DNA of 43,197 bases from UBA1081 sp964454355 (GCA_964454355.1 CAYVTA010000005.1:1-43197); one strand, 5' to 3'. Positions 24,998-33,388 are shown, numbered from the stretch's first letter. Numbers and translations: made by a program. Notes: generated from the letters alone by a model not told the origin.

Positions 24998-25534
24998 TTG
25001 GCAAAACTCAAAGACATTGACAACAAAGCAGCAGAAAAAGGTTCTCTTCTCGTAACCATCTGGCAGTTCGTAAAATTCATCGTGGTAAGCCTTCTTGCTA
25101 TGATAGTACAGTTCGTACTTCTTAACACGCTTCAGCTCATACCCGCAATCAAAGACCTTTACACCGTTGAATTTAGCTGGTGGGTATTTGTTTATCCTGT
25201 TGCAGTCGGCGGCTTAGGATACTTTATCGTAAGTAATGTTGCAAACATTGTTGCTCAGATTGTTGCATTCTTTGTAAACAAAGAAAAGACTTTCAATTCA
25301 GGTGCAAATGTTGCTGTTGCTCTTCCTATCTACATAGTATTTACTATTGCACTTATTTTCTTCTCCGCATGGCTCAACCCCACTCTTAAAGAGATTTTTG
25401 TAGGCTTTGAGTGGTGCAGTGAAACACTTGCAAAAAATATTGCAACAATGATTTGTTCTGCACTTCAGTTCTTCCTTTACTTCCCTGTTGATAAAATTCT
25501 TTTCCACAAGAAAAAGGAAGAAAAAGCTGAATAA
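24998..25534 (+). CDS. GtrA-like membrane protein
   Basis: This 178-residue integral membrane protein has about four hydrophobic helices in the GtrA arrangement. The group is linked to moving polyprenyl-linked sugars across the membrane or to wall/O-antigen glycosylation. Motifs include FVKFIVVSLLAMIVQFVLL and VANIVAQIVAFFVNKEKTF, the latter being the GtrA hallmark (NFxxNRxWTF in other members). The frame opens with a GTG at 24989, but GGAGTGA is ideally spaced for the TTG at 24998, which I take as the start. It is followed 24 bp later by the alcohol dehydrogenase gene, probably in one transcript. The biochemical partner is not evident. Confidence 0.85.
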   Translation: MAKLKDIDNKAAEKGSLLVTIWQFVKFIVVSLLAMIVQFVLLNTLQLIPAIKDLYTVEFSWWVFVYPVAVGGLGYFIVSNVANIVAQIVAFFVNKEKTFNSGANVAVALPIYIVFTIALIFFSAWLNPTLKEIFVGFEWCSETLAKNIATMICSALQFFLYFPVDKILFHKKKEEKAE

Positions 25535-25558
25535 TTATATCATTCGGAGGTCTTGTTT

Positions 25559-26770
25559 ATGAATAGAAAAATATATGAATCATATTGCAGAGCCTATCAG
25601 GGTGTTTTCAGAATGGCTGTGAATGTCCTTGACTGGACAGAGCCTAAACTTCTAAAAGGCGTTGGTGCAGTAAAAGAGCTTCCAAAAACTATTAAAGAAT
25701 TAGGCTATACAAATGTCCTGGTTGTTACTGATAAAGGACTTATGGGACTCCATCTTCTTGACAATATGTTTGAAGAACTCAAAAATGAGGGAATCGCATA
25801 CATTGTTTATGACGGCGTTCAGCCCAATCCCACAATTGACAACATTGAAGAGGCAAGAAGCCTTTATCTCGGTAACGGATGCCAAGCAATTATTGCATTT
25901 GGCGGCGGTTCACCAATGGATTGTGCAAAAGCTTGCGGTGCAAGAATTGCCAGACCCGACAAACAAATTCCTCAACTCAGAGGTCAGCTCAAAGTTCTTA
26001 AGAAGATTCCTCCACTGTTCGCAGTGCCTACAACAGCAGGCACCGGCTCGGAATGTACTATTGCAGCGGTTGTTTCCAACCCGAAAACTCATGAAAAAAA
26101 TGCTATAAATGACCCTGTACTCCGACCCAAATATGCAGTTCTAGACCCCGAACTCACAGTCGGACTTCCTCCTCATATCACATCAACAACAGGTATGGAT
26201 GCTCTTACACACGCAGTTGAAGCATACATAGGACAGAGCAACACAAAGGATACTGAAGAAAAAGCACTTCTTGCAACAAAGCTTATTTTTGAAAATCTCG
26301 AAACAGCTTATGCAGACGGCAAAAACATGGAAGCAAGAGAAAATATGCTCTTCGCATCCTACAGTGCCGGTGTTGCATTCACAAGAGCTTATGTTGGTTA
26401 TGTTCACGCTATCGCTCACAATTTAGGCGGAATGTACGGTATACCTCACGGTCTTGCAAACGCAGTTATTCTTCCCTATGTTCTTGACTACTTCGGAGAA
26501 GCTGCATATGACAGACTTGCAGACCTTGCCGAAGCCGCAGGTCTTGACTGCGAAGGTAAAACAAATGCCGAAAAGGCAAAAATGTTCATTGCAGAAATCA
26601 GAAGAATGAACAATGCTATGAACATTCCCGAAAAGTTTGACCAAATAAAGGAAGAGGACATTTCTCTTATCGCAGACAGAGCTTTACTTGAGGGCAATCC
26701 TCTTTATCCTGTTCCAAAGATTATGGATAAGGCAGAGTGTGTTGCTGTCATCAGACAGCTTATGGCTTAA
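25559..26770 (+). CDS. Iron-containing alcohol dehydrogenase
   Basis: The 403-residue cytoplasmic enzyme belongs to the Fe-type (family III) alcohol dehydrogenases. It is usually NAD(P)H-dependent and interconverts aldehydes with alcohols during fermentation. The NAD-binding region FGGGSPMDCAKA is clear, and the downstream PTTAGTGSECT matches the family signature. Metal-binding candidates are in THAVEAYI, the His-rich VHAIAHNLGG and GIPHGLANAVILP. The ATG at 25559 is eight bases after GGAGG; a TTG two codons earlier is a weaker option. It shares a promoter with gtrA and is followed by a hairpin terminator. Preferred substrate is unknown. Confidence 0.93.
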   Translation: MNRKIYESYCRAYQGVFRMAVNVLDWTEPKLLKGVGAVKELPKTIKELGYTNVLVVTDKGLMGLHLLDNMFEELKNEGIAYIVYDGVQPNPTIDNIEEARSLYLGNGCQAIIAFGGGSPMDCAKACGARIARPDKQIPQLRGQLKVLKKIPPLFAVPTTAGTGSECTIAAVVSNPKTHEKNAINDPVLRPKYAVLDPELTVGLPPHITSTTGMDALTHAVEAYIGQSNTKDTEEKALLATKLIFENLETAYADGKNMEARENMLFASYSAGVAFTRAYVGYVHAIAHNLGGMYGIPHGLANAVILPYVLDYFGEAAYDRLADLAEAAGLDCEGKTNAEKAKMFIAEIRRMNNAMNIPEKFDQIKEEDISLIADRALLEGNPLYPVPKIMDKAECVAVIRQLMA

Positions 26771-26783
26771 TCAGTACTCTAAA

Positions 26784-26818
26784 GCAGTTACTGCTGAATA
26801 TAGCGGTAACTGTTTTTT
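26784..26818 (+). terminator. Terminator or attenuator between adh and the GH3 gene
   Basis: The stem CAGTTAC/GTAACTG with an inner GCT/AGC is followed by TTTTTT. Only 27 bp separate it from the GH3 start, and no clear promoter lies after it, so it may attenuate rather than stop transcription into GH3. Confidence 0.75.
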
Positions 26819-26845
26819 AATAAATGCATACGGAGGCAAATTCAT

Positions 26846-28942
26846 ATGACCAAACAGGAAGCAAGAGAAAAAGCAAAAAAACTTGTGGCAAAAATGACAG
26901 CAGAAGAAAAAATGTCACAGTTATTATACAATTCACCGGCAATAGAAAGACTTGGCATCAAGGAGCACAACTGGTGGAATGAGGGATCTCACGGCGTTGC
27001 AAGAGCAGGTACAGCAACAGTATTCCCTCATGCAATCGCTATGGCGGCAACTTTTGACCCCGAGCTTATAAATACGGTTGCAGATGTTATTTCAACAGAA
27101 GGCAGAGCAAAATACAACAAGCATGTTCAGTACAACGATTTTGATATTTTTAAAGGTCTCACATTCTGGGCTCCAAACATCAATATTTTCCGTGATCCCC
27201 GTTGGGGCAGAGGTCAGGAAACCTTCGGTGAAGACCCGTTTCTTACCGCATCTCTCGGTGTTTCCTTCATAAAAGGTATTCAGGGCGAAGGTGAATTTCT
27301 TAAGGCAGCAGCTTGCTCAAAGCATTTTGCCGTACATTCGGGGCCTGAAAACGAAAGACACGGTTTTGATGCAAAAGCAACAAAGCATGACCTTTTTGAA
27401 ACATATCTTCCCGCCTTTGAAAAAACAGTAAAATCGGGCGTAATAGGTGTTATGGGTGCATACAACCGTACAAACGGAGAGCCTTGCTGTGCTCATTCTT
27501 ATCTCATGCAGGATATTCTCCGTAAAAGATGGAATTTTGACGGTTATTTTGTTTCCGACTGCGGTGCACTCAACGATATTTATGAACACCATCATTACAC
27601 TGAAACAAAAGCTGAAGCCGCAGCAGTTGCACTGAAAAAAGGCTGTGACCTTAACTGCGGACAGACATATGCATATCTTATTGATGCATATGAGCAAGAT
27701 TTGATAACAGAAGAAGAAATCACAACTGCGGCCGAACGAGTTTATACAATTCGCTTCCTTTTGGGTGAATTTGAGAACAACAGACCTTATGCAGATATTC
27801 CTTACAGTGTTCTTGACTGCAAGGCACATAGGGCACTTAACCTTAAAACTGCTGAGCAGTGTCCCGTTCTTCTTAAGAATGATTCGTTCCTGCCTCTTGA
27901 CAAAAACATAGAAAAAAGAATTGCAATCGTAGGTCCCAATGCTCAGTCTGTTACAGCTCTTGAGGGCAACTACAACGGCTATGCATCGGAATATATTACT
28001 GTTGCAGACGGTATCAGAAGAGTATTTACCAATGCTGATATTTCTGTTGAAAGAGGATGCAACTACTGCCATGAAAACACCAACGACTGGAGCGGATTTG
28101 CAAATATGATAAGTGACGGTATTGCGGCTGCATCCGAAGCTGATATTACCGTACTTGCACTTGGTCTTGACTGTTCAATCGAGGGTGAAGACACAGGTTT
28201 TGATAATGATTACACAGCAGGCGGTGACAAAAAGACTCTTTATCTTCCTGCAACACAGCAGAAGCTTGCAGAAGCAGTTTGCGATGTATGTGACAATGTT
28301 GTTGTAGTTCTTCTTTGCGGCAGTTCTGTTGATGTTGGTGAAAAGGTAAGAAATCACGCAAAAGCAATAATTCATGCATGGTATCCCGGTGCATTGGGCG
28401 GTCTTGCTGTTGCAAACATCCTTGCGGGTAAAGCAAATCCCTGCGGTAAACTCCCCGTTACAATCTACAACGGCGACCACAAGCTCCCTGATTTCAAGGA
28501 TTACAGTATGCAGGGGAAAACTTACAGGTACATTGATGGAGATGCTCTTTATCCCTTTGGTTACGGTCTTTCATACACAAACTACAATTATTCAAATGCA
28601 AAGGTTGTAAGCGAAAATGAAGATACCGTTAATGTAAGTGTTGATGTACAAAACACAGGCAAAGTTGACGGTAAGGAAACAGTGCAGATTTATGCTTCAT
28701 TCACAGACAGCAGAACATACACTCCCAAATTTCAGCTTTGTGCTGTCAAACCAGTAAACCTCAAAGACGATGAAAAAGCAACAGTTGAATTGAGCATTGA
28801 TAAATATTGGCTCAAGGCTGTTACAGAGGACGGCGAAAGAGTTACACCCGACGGCAAAATTACACTTTATGTCGGCGGACATCAGCCTGATAACGTAAGT
28901 AATAAACTACTTGGCTATTCCTGTGAGAAAATAGAGCTTTAA
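26846..28942 (+). CDS. GH3 beta-glycosidase (beta-xylosidase/beta-glucosidase type)
   Basis: The 698-residue enzyme has the GH3 arrangement: a barrel, an alpha/beta sandwich and a C-terminal fibronectin III-like domain. There is no signal peptide, so it should act in the cytoplasm on imported oligosaccharides. The N-terminal NWWNEGSHGVARAG and FRDPRWGRGQETFGEDP are typical of the beta-xylosidase/arabinofuranosidase branch. The nucleophile is D238 in YFVSDCGALNDI. The substrate-binding KHFAVHSGPENERHGFD matches the family. An acid/base Glu is expected in the second domain (SIEGEDTGF). A GGAGG site lies before the ATG. Its nearness to the GH51 genes supports xylan or arabinoxylan use, but glucosidase activity cannot be excluded. 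Confidence 0.92.
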   Translation: MTKQEAREKAKKLVAKMTAEEKMSQLLYNSPAIERLGIKEHNWWNEGSHGVARAGTATVFPHAIAMAATFDPELINTVADVISTEGRAKYNKHVQYNDFDIFKGLTFWAPNINIFRDPRWGRGQETFGEDPFLTASLGVSFIKGIQGEGEFLKAAACSKHFAVHSGPENERHGFDAKATKHDLFETYLPAFEKTVKSGVIGVMGAYNRTNGEPCCAHSYLMQDILRKRWNFDGYFVSDCGALNDIYEHHHYTETKAEAAAVALKKGCDLNCGQTYAYLIDAYEQDLITEEEITTAAERVYTIRFLLGEFENNRPYADIPYSVLDCKAHRALNLKTAEQCPVLLKNDSFLPLDKNIEKRIAIVGPNAQSVTALEGNYNGYASEYITVADGIRRVFTNADISVERGCNYCHENTNDWSGFANMISDGIAAASEADITVLALGLDCSIEGEDTGFDNDYTAGGDKKTLYLPATQQKLAEAVCDVCDNVVVVLLCGSSVDVGEKVRNHAKAIIHAWYPGALGGLAVANILAGKANPCGKLPVTIYNGDHKLPDFKDYSMQGKTYRYIDGDALYPFGYGLSYTNYNYSNAKVVSENEDTVNVSVDVQNTGKVDGKETVQIYASFTDSRTYTPKFQLCAVKPVNLKDDEKATVELSIDKYWLKAVTEDGERVTPDGKITLYVGGHQPDNVSNKLLGYSCEKIEL

Positions 28943-28950
28943 TTGAATTT

Positions 28951-28981
28951 CAGCATCCTTTTGAAGTGATGCTGATTTTTG
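28951..28981 (+). terminator. Terminator after the GH3 gene
   Basis: The stem CAGCATC/GATGCTG is followed by ATTTTT. It lies nine bases past the stop codon. Confidence 0.85.
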
Positions 28982-29233
28982 CATATATATAAAATGTAAA
29001 ATTTCAATTAAAGTATAGTAAATTAAATCTGTTTTATTTTTAATGATAACTGAAGTCTTAGGACACATAAATTTCGGCAGTATTTTATAATTGTTATTAT
29101 TGAGTGATGATAAGACACGGCTGTTTAATGATGAAAGGATAATTATATATATCCATCAAAAAAATTGTACATTTTTATCACTTATATCGCTAATCAAAAG
29201 AAATATTTACTCATAAAATTTTTAAATTAACTG
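28982..29233. other. AT-rich intergenic stretch, no gene seen
   Basis: About 250 bp of very AT-rich sequence lie between the GH3 terminator and the two-component promoter. I see no supported reading frame, tRNA or conserved RNA motif. The only regularity is TTGTAC at about 29164 and again in the promoter at 29234. Confidence 0.6.
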
Positions 29234-29262
29234 TTGTACAAAACTTCAAAATGTAATATAAT
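29234..29262 (+). promoter_or_regulatory. Promoter of the two-component operon
   Basis: TTGTAC (29234-29239) is separated by 17 bp from a perfect TATAAT (29257-29262), 30 bp before the response regulator start. Confidence 0.7.
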
Positions 29263-29292
29263 TATTAATATTATATCTTAAAGGGTGAGTTT

Positions 29293-29970
29293 ATGCTCAG
29301 AATAATGATAGTTGAGGACGATGAAAATACAAGAAAGCTGACAGCCTCTGTTTTAAAGCAAAACGGATATGAAACAGTCTGTGCCTGCGACGGTGAAGAA
29401 GGTCTTGAAATAATGGACAGGCTTCACATAGATTTAATAGTCCTTGATATAATGATGCCGAATATGGACGGTTTTGAGTTTACAAGAACATTACGTGAAT
29501 GCGGCTGGGAGACACCAATTCTTATGGTTACGGCAAAAGAATCTCATCTTGATAAAAAAACCGGATTCCTTGCGGGAACAGATGATTACATGGTAAAACC
29601 CGTTGATGACGAGGAAATGCTTTTGCGTATAGCTGCGTTATTAAGGCGTTCCAAAATCGCAAGTGAACACAAAATCACAATCGGAGACACTGTTCTTGAC
29701 CACGATTCCCTGACTGTTACTACGCTTGACGGTACGATAGAATTGCCGCAAAAGGAATTTATGCTCCTTTTTCAGCTTTTATCATACAAGGATAAAATCT
29801 TCACCCGAAGGCAGCTTATGGACGAGTTATGGGATATGGATTCAGACACGGATGAAAGAACCGTTGATGTACATATAAACCGTCTGCGTGAAAAGTTTAA
29901 AAATAATAAGGATTTCAGCATTGTTACAATAAGAGGCTTGGGTTACAAAGCCGTTCAGGGAGTGATATAA
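29293..29970 (+). CDS. OmpR/PhoB-family response regulator
   Basis: The 225-residue protein has a receiver domain with acidic pocket VEDDEN, phosphoacceptor D52 in IVLDIMMPNMDG, and the downstream Thr/Ala-Lys region VTAKES. A winged-helix domain follows, with DSLTVTTLDGTIELPQKEF and ERTVDVHINRLREKF typical of OmpR-type DNA binding. It should bind direct-repeat DNA after phosphorylation by the downstream kinase. Start and ribosome binding site (AAGGGTGA) are clear. The kinase gene begins on the next base after its stop codon. The signal and targets cannot be read from the sequence. Confidence 0.95.
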   Translation: MLRIMIVEDDENTRKLTASVLKQNGYETVCACDGEEGLEIMDRLHIDLIVLDIMMPNMDGFEFTRTLRECGWETPILMVTAKESHLDKKTGFLAGTDDYMVKPVDDEEMLLRIAALLRRSKIASEHKITIGDTVLDHDSLTVTTLDGTIELPQKEFMLLFQLLSYKDKIFTRRQLMDELWDMDSDTDERTVDVHINRLREKFKNNKDFSIVTIRGLGYKAVQGVI

Positions 29971-31014
29971 ATGTTCAAACGTGATAATTGGACTTTACAC
30001 GTTACCGTTACGGTTACAATATTCTTCATTCTGCTTACATCAAGCGGTTTTGCATTCCTTGCAATTCTTCTTGCAAGAGAATTGTTTCCCGGACTGTTTT
30101 TAACAATAGCACCGCTGACACTTACTATTTTTGCTTTTATATCAAGTACAATTATCGGCACATCAATCTCAATTTTCGTCAGCAGACAACTTTTCAAACC
30201 TCTTGATGATGTTATTAAATCACAGAAAAAAGTTGCAAAAGGCGACTTTTCGGTAAGAGTTGCCGTCCCAAAGAACGGTTACATAATAACAGAACTTGTA
30301 AACGGGTTTAACTCAATGACCGAAGAACTGAGCAGCACCGAAATGCTCAGAAGTGATTTTATAAATAACTTTTCGCATGAATTCAAAACACCTATTGTTT
30401 CAATCAGAGGCTTTGCAAAACAGCTTCAACAGCCGGATTTAAGCGAAGATCAGAAGATTGAATGCATAAATATTATTGTAGATGAATCAAACAGGCTTGC
30501 ATCAATGTCTTCTAATATTCTTCTGCTCACAAAATTTGAAAATCAGCAAATCGTTTCAAATAAAACCGAATTTTATCTTGATGAACAGCTTAGAAACTGT
30601 ATACTGCTTCTTGAAAAACAATGGACACAGAAAAAACTTAATTTTGAGATTGAAATGGATGAAATTAAGTTCTATTCAAACGAAGAAATGCTGTCTCATG
30701 TTTGGTTAAATATTCTCGGAAATGCAATAAAATTTACGCCTGAAGGCGGTGAGATCAGAGTTATATGTTATGCCGCAGCAGACAGTGTAACAGTTAAAAT
30801 TTCTGATTCAGGTATCGGAATGACCGATAGTGTAAGAAAACATATTTTTGACAAGTTTTATCAAGGTGATACATCTCATAAAGGAACAGGAAACGGCTTA
30901 GGGCTTCCTCTAGTAAAGAGAGTTGTTGACCTTTGCGGCGGAAAAATCAGCGTAAAAAGCCAAATAAATAAAGGGACGACTTTCATTGTAAAATTACCCA
31001 AAGAAAAAGCCTGA
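29971..31014 (+). CDS. HAMP-containing sensor histidine kinase
   Basis: The 347-residue membrane kinase has two hydrophobic helices at about 13-35 and 39-70 and almost no extracellular loop, so it may sense membrane events or rely on a partner. A HAMP domain (SRQLFKPLDDVIKSQ on) is followed by HisKA with H136 in NNFSHEFKTPI. The HATPase domain shows the N box (NILGNAIKFTP), G1 (DSGIGM) and G2 (GTGNGLGLPLVK). It starts directly after the response regulator stop codon and ends in a hairpin that overlaps its own stop. The short extracytoplasmic part is typical of intramembrane-sensing kinases; the stimulus is unknown. Confidence 0.94.
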   Translation: MFKRDNWTLHVTVTVTIFFILLTSSGFAFLAILLARELFPGLFLTIAPLTLTIFAFISSTIIGTSISIFVSRQLFKPLDDVIKSQKKVAKGDFSVRVAVPKNGYIITELVNGFNSMTEELSSTEMLRSDFINNFSHEFKTPIVSIRGFAKQLQQPDLSEDQKIECINIIVDESNRLASMSSNILLLTKFENQQIVSNKTEFYLDEQLRNCILLLEKQWTQKKLNFEIEMDEIKFYSNEEMLSHVWLNILGNAIKFTPEGGEIRVICYAAADSVTVKISDSGIGMTDSVRKHIFDKFYQGDTSHKGTGNGLGLPLVKRVVDLCGGKISVKSQINKGTTFIVKLPKEKA

Positions 31015-31036
31015 TTCAAAAATAGAATCAGGTCTT
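31010..31036. terminator. Terminator between the kinase gene and nrdR
   Basis: The stem CCTGATTC/GAATCAGG is followed by TCTT on the plus strand, with A-rich flanks that could serve the minus-strand nrdR gene. It overlaps the kinase stop codon. Confidence 0.65.
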
Positions 31037-31048
31037 CAAACAGGTATA

Positions 31049-31504
31049 TTATTTATTTCCCAACAGCCTTGCCAATTCATCCATAAATGAATTAACATCT
31101 CGGAACTGTCTGTAAACAGAAGCAAAACGGACATAAGCAACTTCATCAATATTCTTTAATTTATCCATTGCAAGTTCGCCAATTTTGATAGATGTTACTT
31201 CTCTGTCAATTGAATTTTGAAGGATTGCCTCGATATCATCGACAGCCTCATTTATTACTTCAAGAGGAACGGGTCTCTTTTCACAGGCTCTGAGCATACC
31301 GCCCATAAGCTTTGAACGGTCAAATACCTGACGAGATTTATCTTTTTTTACGACGACTATGGGCAAAGTCTCAATTATCTCATAAGTAGTGAATCTTTTT
31401 TCACATTTCAAACAACCTCTGCGACGACGAATCTTCTCGCCTTCTTCTGTAGGTCTTGAATCGATAACTTTACTCTCTTCATAACCGCAATACGGACATT
31501 TCAT
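31049..31504 (-). CDS. nrdR: Ribonucleotide reductase repressor NrdR
   Basis: The 151-residue protein represses ribonucleotide reductase operons in response to ATP/dATP. It has an N-terminal zinc ribbon with CPYC (C3, C6) and CLKC (C31, C34) and the family's VIDSRPTEEGEKIRRRR stretch. An ATP-cone domain follows, containing PIVVVKKDKSRQVFDRSKL. The length matches NrdR exactly. The frame opens upstream at 31555; the ATG at 31504 has a GGAGTGA site and gives the conserved MKCPYCG start. Promoter elements lie 30-58 bp upstream. I found no clear NrdR box beside it. Confidence 0.96.
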   Translation of the reverse strand: MKCPYCGYEESKVIDSRPTEEGEKIRRRRGCLKCEKRFTTYEIIETLPIVVVKKDKSRQVFDRSKLMGGMLRACEKRPVPLEVINEAVDDIEAILQNSIDREVTSIKIGELAMDKLKNIDEVAYVRFASVYRQFRDVNSFMDELARLLGNK

Positions 31505-31533
31505 AATGATCACTCCAACAGTTTCATGCAAGT

Positions 31534-31562
31534 ATTTTAACATATACAATCCCATTTTTCAA
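31534..31562 (-). promoter_or_regulatory. nrdR promoter
   Basis: On the minus strand TTGAAA (31562-31557) is separated by 17 bp from TAAAAT (31539-31534). Confidence 0.7.
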
Positions 31563-31608
31563 GCAAAACAACACAAAAATGTACTTTTTTTCATAGGAGC
31601 AGTAAACA

Positions 31609-32940
31609 ATGATAATTCTCCCCGAAAGCATAAATAAAATTCTGTCTCTTCTTCAAGCATCCGGCTTCAAAGCGTATGTTGTTGGTGGATGTGTAAGAGA
31701 TTCAATTATGTCAAAAACACCTAATGACTGGGATGTTACAACTGATGCATCACCTCATGAAATCAAAGAGGTTTTCGCCGATTACAAAACAATAGATACC
31801 GGAATAAAACACGGAACAGTTACAGTAATCACTGATAACACTCCTGTTGAGATAACAACATTCCGAATTGACGGTGAATACACGGATAATCGACGTCCGG
31901 ACTCAGTTTCATTCATAAAAGACATAAAAGAAGATCTTGCCAGACGGGATTTTACTATAAATGCAATTGCATTCAATCCGATGGAAGGTATTATTGATCC
32001 ATATAACGGACAGGATGATATAAACAAACAGATTATACGCTGTGTGGGTACACCTGATAAAAGATTCAATGAAGATGCTCTACGCATCCTCAGAGCTATA
32101 AGATTCTCCAGTGTGCTTGGTTTTGATATTGAACAAAATACAGCAGAATCAATTATCAGGAATCAGAATAAAATTACAGAAATTGCAGTTGAAAGAATCA
32201 GCGTAGAGATGACAAAACTTCTCACGGGAAAAAATGTACATTCAGTTCTTATTAACTACAAGAGCGTTTTTGCCGTATTTATTCCGGAACTACGCTTTCA
32301 GTTTGGATTTAAGCAATATGGTAAAAAGCATGCTTATGATGTATGGGGACATACTGCTCTAACTGTCGCAAATATAGAAGCGGATCCGATTCTTCGGCTT
32401 ACCATGCTTCTGCACGATACAGGAAAAATCGCTACTCATACTCTTGATGAGCACGGCAATTCAGAATTTAAAAACCATGCTGCTGTGGGCGGTGTCATAG
32501 CTGAAAGCATTTTAAGACGTTTAAAAATGAGTAACGAATATATAAAAACAGTCTCATATCTTGTTTCTATCCATGACAAAAAAGTTCCGAAAACAAAGGT
32601 GCAGGTCAAAGAATATCTCAGAGATATGGGAGAAGAAAACTTTATTCGTCTCATGAAAATAAGAAAAGCAGACAGATCGGCACTTGCCCCCGATTTCAGA
32701 GACATTTCGGAAGAACTGGCTTTTGCATATTCTGCGTTCAGTGAAATAATTAAAAATGACGAGCCATACACACTGTCGCAACTTGCAGTCAAAGGCAGCG
32801 ATATAAAAAAAATATTTAAACCGGAAGAAATAGGTGATGCACTCAATATGCTGCTTGATTATGTTATAAAATCGCCGGAACACAACAACAAAAGTGAATT
32901 AATGGACAGAATTAAAGCCAACGCCTCTGACAAACGATAA
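31609..32940 (+). CDS. cca: CCA-adding tRNA nucleotidyltransferase
   Basis: The 443-residue protein is a class II (poly(A) polymerase-type) nucleotidyltransferase that adds or repairs the tRNA 3' CCA end. The head domain shows VVGGCVRDSIMS and the catalytic pair D40/D42 in NDWDV. The neck contains RRDFTINAIAFNP and a DALRILRAIRFS block. A C-terminal HD domain (LLHDTGK and further His residues) suggests an added phosphohydrolase activity, as in CCA enzymes of some Firmicutes. The start has an AGGAG site. It is followed by a hairpin shared with the small lipoprotein gene. Poly(A) polymerase is the alternative but is unlikely in this group. Confidence 0.92.
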   Translation: MIILPESINKILSLLQASGFKAYVVGGCVRDSIMSKTPNDWDVTTDASPHEIKEVFADYKTIDTGIKHGTVTVITDNTPVEITTFRIDGEYTDNRRPDSVSFIKDIKEDLARRDFTINAIAFNPMEGIIDPYNGQDDINKQIIRCVGTPDKRFNEDALRILRAIRFSSVLGFDIEQNTAESIIRNQNKITEIAVERISVEMTKLLTGKNVHSVLINYKSVFAVFIPELRFQFGFKQYGKKHAYDVWGHTALTVANIEADPILRLTMLLHDTGKIATHTLDEHGNSEFKNHAAVGGVIAESILRRLKMSNEYIKTVSYLVSIHDKKVPKTKVQVKEYLRDMGEENFIRLMKIRKADRSALAPDFRDISEELAFAYSAFSEIIKNDEPYTLSQLAVKGSDIKKIFKPEEIGDALNMLLDYVIKSPEHNNKSELMDRIKANASDKR

Positions 32941-32977
32941 TTTTGTTAATTTCCGATTTACACGTAAAAAATGAAAA

Positions 32978-33006
32978 ACTCCCATCAAATGACGGGAGCA
33001 TTTTTC
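32978..33006. terminator. Bidirectional terminator between cca and the small lipoprotein gene
   Basis: The stem CTCCCnTC/GAnGGGAG is flanked by A-rich and T-rich sequence on both sides. It is placed 38 bp past cca and 24 bp past the lipoprotein stop codon. Confidence 0.75.
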
Positions 33007-33029
33007 ATCAAATTAATAGATTGCTAAAA

Positions 33030-33179
33030 TTAAGCAGCTGTGTCAACCTCTGTAACTACTGCTACATCGTTTGTGCTGTCTTCTTCTACAACTGTGTCGT
33101 TGTCTGTGCAACCTGCGAAAGTGAATACCATAGCAGCAGCAACTACAAGTGCAGAAACAGTAAGGATTGCCTTTTTCAT
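33030..33179 (-). CDS. Small lipoprotein of 49 residues
   Basis: A short frame encodes MKKAILTVSALVVAAAMVF, then TFAGC with lipobox Cys24, and a 25-residue acidic, Thr/Val/Asp-rich mature part (TDNDTVVEEDSTNDV...). It should be lipidated on the outer membrane face. A consensus AAAGGAG site lies seven bases before the ATG, codon use is typical of highly expressed genes, and a promoter, 5' hairpins and a terminator frame it. No family is recognised; the mature part is too short for an enzyme. It may be a bacteriocin-like, sorting or envelope lipoprotein. Confidence 0.85.
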   Translation of the reverse strand: MKKAILTVSALVVAAAMVFTFAGCTDNDTVVEEDSTNDVAVVTEVDTAA

Positions 33180-33214
33180 TTTATGTTAGCTCCTTTCATT
33201 ATAATCACAATATG

Positions 33215-33256
33215 TTGAGATTACGCTCTCAAAATTTACAAGGTACAGTGCCTTGT
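33215..33256 (-). promoter_or_regulatory. Two hairpins in the 5' leader of the small lipoprotein mRNA
   Basis: ACAAGG/CCTTGT (33256-33251 with 33243-33238) lies at the very start of the predicted transcript. TTGAGA/TCTCAA (33232-33227 with 33220-33215) follows. Such 5' stem-loops often protect mRNA from decay. Confidence 0.6.
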
Positions 33257-33266
33257 TGCATTTGAT

Positions 33267-33295
33267 ACTTTACAGTAATTTAATGCCAAAGTCAA
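33267..33295 (-). promoter_or_regulatory. Promoter of the small lipoprotein gene
   Basis: On the minus strand TTGACT (33295-33290) is separated by 17 bp from TAAAGT (33272-33267). Confidence 0.75.
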
Positions 33296-33308
33296 GCAAA
33301 ATAACAGA

Positions 33309-33337
33309 TTTGTAACAGCCGGTTACAAAATTGTAAC
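33309..33337. promoter_or_regulatory. Operator-like palindrome plus half-site
   Basis: TTTGTAAC (33309-33316) and GTTACAAA (33322-33329) form a perfect palindrome with a 5-bp centre. A third TTGTAAC follows at 33331-33337. The block lies between the -35 boxes of two divergent promoters. It is consistent with a dimeric repressor or activator; the regulator is unknown. Confidence 0.55.
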
Positions 33338-33359
33338 ATTTAGGTGAAATATATTACAG

Positions 33360-33388
33360 TTGACTTATTTTTCACTCTAAACTATAAT
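33360..33388 (+). promoter_or_regulatory. Promoter of the InlB-repeat/dockerin gene
   Basis: TTGACT (33360-33365) is separated by 17 bp from a perfect TATAAT (33383-33388). Confidence 0.8.

Noticed and set aside
27317..28072. A 251-codon open frame on the minus strand inside the GH3 gene
   Set aside because: It is antisense to a well-supported GH3 gene; the Cys- and Phe-rich composition is what a shadow frame gives.
28982..29233. Possible small gene (short frame near 29110)
   Set aside because: The longest frame with a plausible start is about a dozen codons, without coding signals.
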